Source of the DNA: Candidatus Delongbacteria bacterium
Lineage (GTDB): Bacteria; Delongbacteria; UBA4055
Reading direction: 5' to 3'
Assembly (NCBI GenBank): GCA_027858795.1
Contig: JAQICF010000184.1
Coordinates: forward strand, 1-21,371
DNA length: 21,371 nucleotides
Under the pieces are notes generated by a model, which was not told where the DNA came from, searched no databases, and was given only the letters and a program-made list of their open reading frames with translations. Position 1 is the stretch's first letter; each line of letters begins with the position of its first letter. Of this stretch, positions 13,495-21,371 are shown in pieces. Made by a program: the position numbers and the translations under genes.

Positions 13495-14063
13495 TGAGAA
13501 TTATAACCAGAATGATATTGTTCCCATTTCACCAATCTATTTTACCAATGGTTGCAATAGCAGGAGCAAGTTTAGGTTTAAACGTACTATCTTCTAGTTT
13601 TAATTTTCTTACAGGTGCAGCGGAGGGGTCAGACCAACTAGATCGACAAAATGCTGGGTATAAGGCACAGCAAATGCAAGCCACTTCCGATGCAGCAACA
13701 GCCAGGCAAAATGCTGGGATTCTCAGAACTCAAAGAGATGCTTTTATCAGACAGCAAGGTCAGGTTATGGAGGAAATCCAGACTACTGGTGATACTGCAG
13801 GAGCCGATAGATTTGCTTTAGCAGCTGCAGAAGGATTCAGTAGTGGTGGAAGTGCAAGAGGAGCCCAGGGACAGATAAAGAGAAATGTTAAAAGAGATAT
13901 TAACAGAGTTAGAGATTCCCTTGCTTCACAGACAGATATTTTTAACCAGCAAATAAATCAAAAGAATACCCAGGCAACTGCTTTTGATAAACAGGCTACT
14001 TTTGCAGGCGAGCAAGTTCAAGATACAAGTTTTCAGTTTTTTAAGCCCTCAACTTGGTTTTAA
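13494..14063 (+). CDS. Internal virion protein, gp14-like (ejection protein)
   Basis: A 189-residue protein (T7 gp14 is 196). A hydrophobic, small-residue-rich segment (about 18-40, PMVAIAGASLGLNVLSSSF) is followed by a long polar, Ala/Gln-rich helical region (45-130) and a basic patch (KRNVKRDINRVRDSL). Such proteins are stored in the head core and ejected first to form a pore in the outer membrane. GGAGG precedes the ATG by about eight bases, and the start overlaps the stop of tail protein B by one base. The call rests on size, build and gene order between gp12- and gp15-like genes. Confidence 0.75.
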   Translation: MRIITRMILFPFHQSILPMVAIAGASLGLNVLSSSFNFLTGAAEGSDQLDRQNAGYKAQQMQATSDAATARQNAGILRTQRDAFIRQQGQVMEEIQTTGDTAGADRFALAAAEGFSSGGSARGAQGQIKRNVKRDINRVRDSLASQTDIFNQQINQKNTQATAFDKQATFAGEQVQDTSFQFFKPSTWF

Positions 14064-14076
14064 TAGGAGATAAGAA

Positions 14077-16425
14077 ATGGCGCCACGTAGATTAGATAAA
14101 GCTCCAGGATATGAACTGAATGTTAAAGAAAGAGTTTCTATAGGCCAGGTTGAGAGGACCAAAGAGTTAGATAAAACTCCAGCTCCAGATACCACTCTTG
14201 CCGAGGGTTTTAGTCTTTTAGGTGGATTAGCAAAAATTGGATATAGTATTGGTGATTTCTTTAATCAGAATAACCAGAGAAATTCTGATAAAGATTGGAA
14301 CGAAATAGCTTCTTATGTTCAAGAAGACGTTAATGTTGTTTCAACAAAAGATATTGACAAACTTCCAGAACTTGGAAGAGAAATCACGCAAAAGTATATC
14401 GATAAAATAAATGCGTCTGACAGAAATCAGAGAACAAAAGATAAGACAATAAGCCGCCTAAATGAGTATATGAATAGTCAAATGGAGAGTAATTTTGGTG
14501 TAGCTTTATCTGAAGATAAGATTGCCAATATCACAAACCTTGATGCTAGGGTATTAGAATTTGTTAAAGACGAAAATAAAACTGGAGCTATCCAGGCTAT
14601 TTCCGATGCTGCATATTCTGAAGATGCATGGCTTGACAAAGAAACAGCCGATATAAAGATGGATAAGGTTTCCAGCGATGTATATTACGAGACAGCGAAA
14701 AATGATCTTGCAACAATGGATTATCAATCTGCTTATGGAGTAATAACAGATCAAACTGTAGCAGAAGATGGGACTGCTTATTATACAAATTACCCGGATC
14801 TGTCCACTGATGAAAGAACATCAATGGAGCAGTCTATCGTTCAAATGGGTACACTTGAAGCCCAGAATAAACAGAAACTTGAAACTGAGGCTCTTAATAC
14901 GGCTATTAATGATTTATCTTCTGGGAAAATCTCCATTTCAGATTTCAATAAGACTGATTCTTATGGTTTAGATCCAATGGCAAAAATACAAGCGACACAG
15001 ACATTCCATGCAGATCAGCAGTCAGAAAGAGTAAGATTAAATTACTCCTCACAAGAAGCATTAGTACAGGCAATAAATACTGGTAGGATTACTACTTCTG
15101 ACCAGGTAAGAAATTATTACGATCCTAATCTTGAAGAAACAACCAGAATGAGTTATATGGATTATCTTGATGGTAAAATACCCAAGCCTAGTACTAAAGA
15201 TCCACGTACAATTGGCCTCCAAAATTCTACAGACAGACTTAGTCTTTTTATGACACAGGCAGGAGAAGGAAAAGATATTTTTAGTATTGCTAGGGCTGCA
15301 CTTAATTTAAGTGGAGATATAGATAAAACTACTGGTATACAGAAACTTACAGGCCAGGATCTAAATAAGTTACAGAGTTTTCTTTATGATAAAGCTGCTT
15401 TGGGTCAACTTTCTGATATTATGAAAGGAGCTGAAAAAGATGATAGATTTTATAGTGATCCACATGATTCTGAAAAAAAGGCATTAAAACAGGGTCTGCT
15501 TGATCAGTTTAAAAGAGAGTATGTTGAATTATTCTATAACCAACTCAATGAAAAAGATCCAGAAAAGCAAATGGATACAAATCAATTTAGACAAATGTCC
15601 AATGATCTTATAGAATCAATTACAAATAAAGAACTTCAAAAGGAGTTCGATAATGCAGCCAGATTGAATAAAAATGTAGGGATTGGATGGGGTTCTTCAT
15701 GGGCTTCAAATAGTATGGAAGATGCTATCACTTCATTGAATGAAGGTGAATATAACGCAATGAAGTATATCAACGAAGAAGGTTGGACGCTTTTTCAGCG
15801 GAAAATGCAGAAACAATATGAACTAATTAAAGATGAACCATATTTAGGAAAAATAAGAATGTATAAGGATAACCTTCCTGTCTTCACTAATGCGAAGGGT
15901 GAAGAAGAAATGATTGTTATTGTTGGGAAGATTCCACAGGTTGTACCACTTGAGAAAGGACTTGAAACATATAAGAACCTTGCTCTTGGTTACAGTGTAG
16001 GAGATAGGAATGCCAGCAACGAAACAATGCTTACTTCTGGTTGGTATAATATAAACAATGACACTGTTGATGTTTTAGGAAGTGCTTATGGTGGAGAAGT
16101 CATCAGGCCAAAAGGAAAAGAAGAAATGTATATTGTATATGAAAATAACAATGTAATGGATTTAAGACCTTTTCATGGAAACCCTGATGATAAGAATGAA
16201 ATTGCTGCTGCTGTAAAAGAAATAAAAGATCCTACTCCTCCCATTAAAGACACTTCAATGCAAGATTCTGTTAGAGATTCAATATTAAAAGCTACTCCTA
16301 ATCCGTTTCCTGGATATATGCCTTCATCGGCTGTTCCACCAGTTAATACAAGTGAAGCAGACGAAGCACGCCAAAGGGCTCAAGATGCTTTAAGAGAAAG
16401 GGGGTTTGGTGGATATTCTCAATAA
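14077..16425 (+). CDS. Internal virion protein, gp15-like (ejection protein)
   Basis: A 782-residue, mostly helical and highly charged protein (T7 gp15 is 747). After a basic N-terminus (MAPRRLDKAPGYELNVKER) there is a glycine-containing hydrophobic patch (GFSLLGGLAKIGYSIGDFF, about 44-62). Long helical repeats and a proline-rich C-terminal tail (about 720-760) follow. T7 gp15 forms the periplasmic tube during DNA ejection. I see no enzymatic motif. AGGAGATAAGAA is the RBS. Its 3' end overlaps the next gene by 17 bases. Family assignment is from position, size and composition. Confidence 0.72.
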   Translation: MAPRRLDKAPGYELNVKERVSIGQVERTKELDKTPAPDTTLAEGFSLLGGLAKIGYSIGDFFNQNNQRNSDKDWNEIASYVQEDVNVVSTKDIDKLPELGREITQKYIDKINASDRNQRTKDKTISRLNEYMNSQMESNFGVALSEDKIANITNLDARVLEFVKDENKTGAIQAISDAAYSEDAWLDKETADIKMDKVSSDVYYETAKNDLATMDYQSAYGVITDQTVAEDGTAYYTNYPDLSTDERTSMEQSIVQMGTLEAQNKQKLETEALNTAINDLSSGKISISDFNKTDSYGLDPMAKIQATQTFHADQQSERVRLNYSSQEALVQAINTGRITTSDQVRNYYDPNLEETTRMSYMDYLDGKIPKPSTKDPRTIGLQNSTDRLSLFMTQAGEGKDIFSIARAALNLSGDIDKTTGIQKLTGQDLNKLQSFLYDKAALGQLSDIMKGAEKDDRFYSDPHDSEKKALKQGLLDQFKREYVELFYNQLNEKDPEKQMDTNQFRQMSNDLIESITNKELQKEFDNAARLNKNVGIGWGSSWASNSMEDAITSLNEGEYNAMKYINEEGWTLFQRKMQKQYELIKDEPYLGKIRMYKDNLPVFTNAKGEEEMIVIVGKIPQVVPLEKGLETYKNLALGYSVGDRNASNETMLTSGWYNINNDTVDVLGSAYGGEVIRPKGKEEMYIVYENNNVMDLRPFHGNPDDKNEIAAAVKEIKDPTPPIKDTSMQDSVRDSILKATPNPFPGYMPSSAVPPVNTSEADEARQRAQDALRERGFGGYSQ

Positions 16426-19400
16426 ATATGTGAATCAAGGATCTCAAACTGCTGTAGGTGCTTATACAAGGCAGACACAGGACCCTATTACATACAATGA
16501 CGAACAACTTCAAAAGTATATGGATTCTAATTTTGCTTACAATAGGATTCTAACTGCAGAAGATCCTATTGAGGAACGTAAACGTCTTGAGAATATTTAC
16601 CATCTTGCAAACTATTACAAGTTCGATATGGGCGAAGTTCATAAAAATTACCCGGCTATTGCTAGGCATTATTTCGGCGATGATAATATTACTTCAAATA
16701 ATCAGGTAATTAAAGATGGATACCAGGCCGGGAAATTAGCAATAGAACAGGACGAAGTAAAGAGTGAATACTTTAAGACTCCTGCAGAAGATACTGAGAG
16801 AAGGGATTCTCTCCGTAATAGACTTGAAATGTTAAACTCAATTATGCCCCCGGAAGATGATATAAAAAGAAATCTTCCTGTTGCCAGTGCAAAAGAGTTT
16901 ATGAGGAATGTTCCAAACTGGATTGATGTTGTAGAAAAGACAACCCCTTTCAAGGCAATGTATGACCATATGAAGCAGCTTAATGCACTTCAAAAGGATG
17001 ATCCTACTAATGCAATGTTCAAAGGGAATACCGGATCTACCCTTTTAGCATTAATTAAATATGCTGCTAACGCTAAAGATAAACCATATATTCCAACTGA
17101 ACTTTCTTTTCTTGGTGGACCCGCAGGGATGGTTGCCGGGGCTTGGAAAACATATGCTGATAGAGAAGTGGCCAGTACTTATTATGATTTACAGGAAATT
17201 GAAATAAAGGGTGTAGATGGGGAACCTATTAAACTTAATGATAACCAAATTAGAGCCCTTTCATTAGGTGCTGGTGGATTGAAAGCTACTGCAGAGATCT
17301 GGTCTGATCTGGTTTTTCTTAAAGGAATTCCAGGGATTGATAAGGTATTTGAAAAAGCTTTTACTAAAATGGCTGCTACCTCTACTGTGAAGAAAGCCCT
17401 TAATGGTGTTTTAGGTAAAATATTGAAAAAAGGTGTGACGATTACTGGTGCAGAAATGGTGACAGAATGGACTCAGGCTAACATAGATCTAGTTGCTAAT
17501 GATTTTTCTATTTTCCTTGATGATAATAAAGAAATGCTCCAGGATTTTAAAGTTACAAAAGATGAAGTATTTTCCACTTATAAAGAAGTGCTGGTTAAAA
17601 CTGCTCTCGCGACAGCGCCTCTTGCTTTACTTGGAATTGGTGCTACAGGTGCGAAAATAAGTATTTCCGGGATTAAAGCAAAGATGAATAGTCCGGTTAT
17701 GGAAAATATTATTAAAAAAAATATAGCTGCTCTTGGTGATAATTTCACTGCAAAGGAAGCAATTGATAATATAAAAGCAGATCCAGAATTCCAGAAAGAG
17801 ATCGGGTCTTTATCAAAGGTTACTATAAATGAGATTGGTCAGAAAAAAGAGGCTATGATTACAGCTGATTTTGCCCAGGCAATGACTGATGAAGTTGAAA
17901 ATGGTGTTCCAGAAGGCCAGAAGGCAATAACTCAAGTTGATGATTCAGGATTAAGAAGACCTCTTGATGTTAATACAGAGGAATATAAAGCAGCTCTTGA
18001 AACTTTCACAGCCCAGAATTTGAATAATTATTATGAAGAAAAGGATCTGACTGAACTTGAACTCCAACGAAGATATCAAGAAACAATTGTTGATTATGGA
18101 TTAGATCAAGATGGTGATGTTCCTGGGTTTACTTACGAACAGTTTAAAGAACAGCGATTAGGACTCAATCCAAATTATACAAATTGGAGAAATACACCTG
18201 ATGCTCAGAAAAATATAGGAACTATGACTCCAGCGGTAGATGTTATACAGAGAGTAATCGATGATTCTGTCGTAGAAGACAAAAATGGGGCTTTAAAGAA
18301 GCATTCAGAAGAATTGAGTAGAATGGTAGCCGAGGCACAGTCTGGAGGCGATGTACGCACGATACTTGATTATAATATTCAGAAGGATTTACAGATTGAA
18401 GGAATCGATTCTGAGATCACCCGGCTGCAGGAATTAGGCAGGAATACAAAAGATAAGAATCAAACCGATATGGTTAACCGGACTATCCGGGAATACATTG
18501 CTGCAAAACATGAACTTAATTCTTCCAGGAACGAACTTTCCATTATTCTCAAATTAGTCGCAAGAGAGTTATTCAACGAGAATAGGATAACAAAAAACCT
18601 TGAAAGTTCGACTGATAATCTTGCACAACGTCTTGATCATATGACTAGTCCTGAATATCTTCACTTTTTATCTGGAGAAGGTGGGATGAAGAAGCAGTTA
18701 AAACATTTAATTAAGACTCCTCCAGGTGAAAACATAAAAGGACTTGACCAGACCACAGAAGAATTTTTAACCAAATTTGAAGAGGTATATAAAGATTATA
18801 AACCAGCGTTAGGTAATATCCTACAACTTGGTAGAACAATTGAAGCTGTTGATTCTCATAAAAAAATGCTTATTTCTATAATTCAGAAATCTCTTTCAAA
18901 CTATCTTAAACTAAATGGTAAGAAATATATTGACTCTATTAACCAGGATATTAGTAAAAATGTTTCTAAACCAAGAGCAGATTTAATCGCAGAGATCCAA
19001 AGAGCTGTTAATTTGGTTGATGGAATAAAAGAAGAGGATATTTTAAAAGCTAAAGAATATGTGGCGAAAACTTTCTACGATGCTGATGGAAAGGCAATCC
19101 CATCTATTCAGGGAGAAAATGCAAAGACAGTTGCTGATACTCTAATGAATGCAATAGAAATAACCTTGGATTCAAATCTTGATAAAGTGGGACCTAAATT
19201 AAGCCTAACTGATTTAATACATCTTAAAACAGAAGTTGATTTATTGAGATATCTCGGCAAAGTAGAACTCTCTGAGAAGTTAAAAGGAAACCTTATTTCT
19301 GACGAAATGAGAAAATCTGAATTCCTTGTTTACCAGAAAGAAGTTGCTTCTATCGCCCCAGATAATAAGAATATTGCAAAAACTCTTAATTTTATGAGAT

Positions 19401-21280
19401 TACAGGCATACGATTGGGCTTCCAAGATATTCGGTAAACAGGGAAGAAAGATCTTCTTTACAAATATGCTGACTAATTTTAATAAAGCCACACTTAGAGT
19501 AAATGAAAGAACTGCATCCGTAATGGAAGCCATGAATGATGATAAGCATAATTGGTCTGAGAAAGTCTATGAAACCCGCGCTTTGGGAAATCATGAATTT
19601 ATGTTACAGGATCTTATGTTCATGTATGCTGGGAGAGAAGATCCTGATATCCTCGCCTGCCTGACATATAAAACAGAAGGAGTTGATTCTGATGTAATGA
19701 GTGAATATCTAGGGCTTCCTGGAGAAAAAGGTCTTATTGATTCTGAACTAACTCAAGAAGAGAAAACAGCTGCAGAGGCTCTTGTCAATGATCTTAGAGG
19801 TGCATACAACGATATCAGAACTACGTATGAAGCAAAGGGTCATAGATTTGGATTTCTTGAGGCGTACTTGCCTTTGATTGATTTGGATGTAAAGCAAACT
19901 GATTTAGATCAAGAGCTTGTAGTAAACATGCTTCGCGGGTCAGATCAGACTTATACAGCATCCGGGAACAAGTTTATTCTTACCAGGGGAATAACTACAA
20001 AAGAAAATGCCAAACGAATAAGAACTGATCTTTTTGGTATCTGGCAGGATTATGTCCAGAAACAGGAACATTATATAAATATGAACGAATGGGTTCGTGA
20101 GACTAAAACATTGGTTACTGATCCTAAAGTTGCTGCAACTCTAACAAAAAATTACAGCAAGGGCTGGACTGATGGAATAAAGAAATATATTGAAGATATT
20201 GAGAATCCAAGTAGACTACATTCTTCTGATGGATTTGATGGATTAGTTCGTACATATAAACATAATGTTGCTCTTGCTAACCTGGCAATGAAATCTAATA
20301 TAATGCTCAGACAGTTGCCCTCCGGCCTTCTTTATGTTGAAAAAGCTGGATTAGGCAATTGGATAAATGCTACTGGTGAATTTATGAACTGGAAGAAGAA
20401 TGTCTATACTGATAGTAAAGGGCATTTAAGGCATAGGATGGTAGACTTTATCGTAGATAGAGATCCATCAACGATAAAAGCAAAAACTGAATATGAAGTT
20501 TTACTGAAAAGACCTAAAACAAACATAGGTTTGAAAAAGAGGAAATTTGATAAATATGCAATGGGTTTGATCGGCGCTGCCGACCTTATGACTAAAACTA
20601 TTGGATGGACTGCTGTGTATAATAAGAGTCTTGATTTACGTGGAGAAATGGGAGCTATTGAAGAGGCAAGAGACTGGACAGCCTTAACACAGCCATCAAG
20701 TAATAAACTCTCTCTTCCTGGGATGTATAGGCACAGTGAACTATTAAATGCAGGATTAATGTTTACTCAGCAGCCAGTAAAATTACTAAACCATCTAACC
20801 GGAGAAGTACCACGTAATATTTTTACAAAAGAAGGAAATAAAATTGCTGGTATGTATGGGATTATTGCCCTTGGATTAAGTAATACGCTTATATGGGGTA
20901 TGACAAACAGAAGGATTCCTGAAGATGCAGAAGACTGGGCTGAAGCATTGATTCTTGGTGGAGTTACGTGGATCCCTGGAATTGGTAGATCTATGACTCG
21001 CCATATTATGGGTAAAAGTTCATATAGTTCTTCACAATTTATGGATCCAGCTATTGGTGTTTTAGACCTTGTTAATCCATTTACTTACAAAGATTCAATA
21101 GATGCTGCACAATCCGGGGATATGAGCAAGTTTAATTCTCAGTTTAATAATATAATGAAAGGTATAGGGGTTGGTTTTGGATCGCCTTCCAGTGCTATAA
21201 TAAATACGAAGAACGCAATGGGACAGGAAGATTGGTGGAGTCACCTATTTCTTGGCGGTCCATTAGGAGAGAAAAAATGA
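16409..21280 (+). CDS. Giant internal virion protein, gp16-like (ejection protein)
   Basis: A protein of about 1623 residues, longer than T7 gp16 (1318). It follows the gp15-like gene, as in T7. It has hydrophobic segments near residues 232-247 (FLGGPAGMVAGAW), 394-416 (VLVKTALATAPLALLGIGAT), 1482-1498 (MYGIIALGLSNTLIWG) and 1512-1526. The remainder is charged and helical, as expected for a protein that unfolds, leaves the head and inserts in the inner membrane. I see no soluble lytic transglycosylase motif at its N-terminus, unlike T7 gp16. GTG 16409 is preferred because AGGGGG is four bases upstream; TTG 16406 is one codon earlier. Its TGA overlaps the next ATG. Confidence 0.75.
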   Translation: MDILNKYVNQGSQTAVGAYTRQTQDPITYNDEQLQKYMDSNFAYNRILTAEDPIEERKRLENIYHLANYYKFDMGEVHKNYPAIARHYFGDDNITSNNQVIKDGYQAGKLAIEQDEVKSEYFKTPAEDTERRDSLRNRLEMLNSIMPPEDDIKRNLPVASAKEFMRNVPNWIDVVEKTTPFKAMYDHMKQLNALQKDDPTNAMFKGNTGSTLLALIKYAANAKDKPYIPTELSFLGGPAGMVAGAWKTYADREVASTYYDLQEIEIKGVDGEPIKLNDNQIRALSLGAGGLKATAEIWSDLVFLKGIPGIDKVFEKAFTKMAATSTVKKALNGVLGKILKKGVTITGAEMVTEWTQANIDLVANDFSIFLDDNKEMLQDFKVTKDEVFSTYKEVLVKTALATAPLALLGIGATGAKISISGIKAKMNSPVMENIIKKNIAALGDNFTAKEAIDNIKADPEFQKEIGSLSKVTINEIGQKKEAMITADFAQAMTDEVENGVPEGQKAITQVDDSGLRRPLDVNTEEYKAALETFTAQNLNNYYEEKDLTELELQRRYQETIVDYGLDQDGDVPGFTYEQFKEQRLGLNPNYTNWRNTPDAQKNIGTMTPAVDVIQRVIDDSVVEDKNGALKKHSEELSRMVAEAQSGGDVRTILDYNIQKDLQIEGIDSEITRLQELGRNTKDKNQTDMVNRTIREYIAAKHELNSSRNELSIILKLVARELFNENRITKNLESSTDNLAQRLDHMTSPEYLHFLSGEGGMKKQLKHLIKTPPGENIKGLDQTTEEFLTKFEEVYKDYKPALGNILQLGRTIEAVDSHKKMLISIIQKSLSNYLKLNGKKYIDSINQDISKNVSKPRADLIAEIQRAVNLVDGIKEEDILKAKEYVAKTFYDADGKAIPSIQGENAKTVADTLMNAIEITLDSNLDKVGPKLSLTDLIHLKTEVDLLRYLGKVELSEKLKGNLISDEMRKSEFLVYQKEVASIAPDNKNIAKTLNFMRLQAYDWASKIFGKQGRKIFFTNMLTNFNKATLRVNERTASVMEAMNDDKHNWSEKVYETRALGNHEFMLQDLMFMYAGREDPDILACLTYKTEGVDSDVMSEYLGLPGEKGLIDSELTQEEKTAAEALVNDLRGAYNDIRTTYEAKGHRFGFLEAYLPLIDLDVKQTDLDQELVVNMLRGSDQTYTASGNKFILTRGITTKENAKRIRTDLFGIWQDYVQKQEHYINMNEWVRETKTLVTDPKVAATLTKNYSKGWTDGIKKYIEDIENPSRLHSSDGFDGLVRTYKHNVALANLAMKSNIMLRQLPSGLLYVEKAGLGNWINATGEFMNWKKNVYTDSKGHLRHRMVDFIVDRDPSTIKAKTEYEVLLKRPKTNIGLKKRKFDKYAMGLIGAADLMTKTIGWTAVYNKSLDLRGEMGAIEEARDWTALTQPSSNKLSLPGMYRHSELLNAGLMFTQQPVKLLNHLTGEVPRNIFTKEGNKIAGMYGIIALGLSNTLIWGMTNRRIPEDAEDWAEALILGGVTWIPGIGRSMTRHIMGKSSYSSSQFMDPAIGVLDLVNPFTYKDSIDAAQSGDMSKFNSQFNNIMKGIGVGFGSPSSAIINTKNAMGQEDWWSHLFLGGPLGEKK

Positions 21281-21371
21281 TTACAACCTTAACTTCTATC
21301 GTTAATACACTCGTTGAGACTGGAGTAGTAGATTTTCCTGCAAATTACAAAATCACCGATAAAGATCATGT
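21277..21371 (+). CDS. Probable tail fibre/adaptor protein, N-terminus only
   Basis: About 31 codons are visible, beginning MITTLTSIVNTLVETGVVDF and continuing with PANYKITDKDH; the gene runs off the right edge. The 'TG..DFP..Y...D' pattern resembles the N-terminal tail-attachment segment of podovirus fibre or adaptor proteins. The position right after the gp16-like gene matches the fibre gene of T7. AGGAGAGAAAAA is a strong RBS, and the start overlaps the previous stop in an ATGA junction. With so little sequence the function is tentative. Confidence 0.45.
   Translation, partial: MITTLTSIVNTLVETGVVDFPANYKITDKDH

Noticed and set aside
17274..17284. Eleven-base match GTGGATTGAAA to the end of the CRISPR-like repeat
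   Set aside because: It lies inside the gp16-like coding frame (G-G-L-K), has no upstream stem or GTCGC start, and is most simply a chance match.
11557..21371. Diversity-generating retroelement, suspected because of BPP-1-like head genes
   Set aside because: No reverse transcriptase gene and no obvious template/variable repeat pair is visible; a target gene would most likely lie beyond the right edge.

Overview
This window looks like part of a podovirus genome (T7-like tail and internal core, BPP-1-like capsid genes). It is AT-rich and densely packed. Almost every gene has a strong AGGAGG-type ribosome binding site (RBS) or is coupled to its upstream neighbour by an ATGA/TTGA/TAATG overlap. 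Three ejected core proteins of the T7 gp14/gp15/gp16 type suggest a host with an outer membrane. The strong Shine-Dalgarno usage argues against Bacteroidota. The exact host cannot be read from the window.

Layout. (1) Positions 1-913, minus strand: an operon of four small genes, one of them a clear SLOG/DUF2493 (YspA-like) protein. (2) Positions 914-1050: a divergent control region with a good sigma70-type promoter for the right-hand genes and overlapping inverted repeats. (3) Positions 1051-4372, plus strand: a candidate small terminase subunit, then a run of small genes, mostly unrecognised but including a DUF5662 protein, a one-helix membrane peptide and a Cys-motif protein. (4) Positions 4369-10885: packaging and head module with large terminase, two small genes, portal, Bbp19-like protein, scaffold, major capsid protein and Bbp16-like cement protein. 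(5) Positions 10886-10987: a control segment holding a terminator, a 24-base repeated element and a solitary CRISPR type I-C-like repeat. (6) Positions 10988-21280: tail tubular proteins A and B, then gp14-, gp15- and gp16-like ejection proteins. (7) From 21277: the start of a probable tail fibre or adaptor gene, cut by the window edge.

The most striking signal is the solitary repeat at 10946-10978. It begins GTCGC, has a perfect 6-bp stem (CGCATC/GATGCG) and ends GCGTGGATTGAAAC, which is the canonical form of a type I-C CRISPR repeat. No second repeat, array or cas gene is visible. It sits 4 bases after a 24-base element that occurs three times in the window, each time just upstream of a gene start, and that I infer to be a phage-specific promoter or operator. 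Its 3' end abuts the Shine-Dalgarno sequence of the first tail gene. This arrangement would place a Cas5d-cleavable repeat at the 5' end of the tail/ejection mRNA. That would suit an RNA-based anti-CRISPR decoy, or use of host Cas5d to process a phage message. Function is inference; the sequence match is direct.
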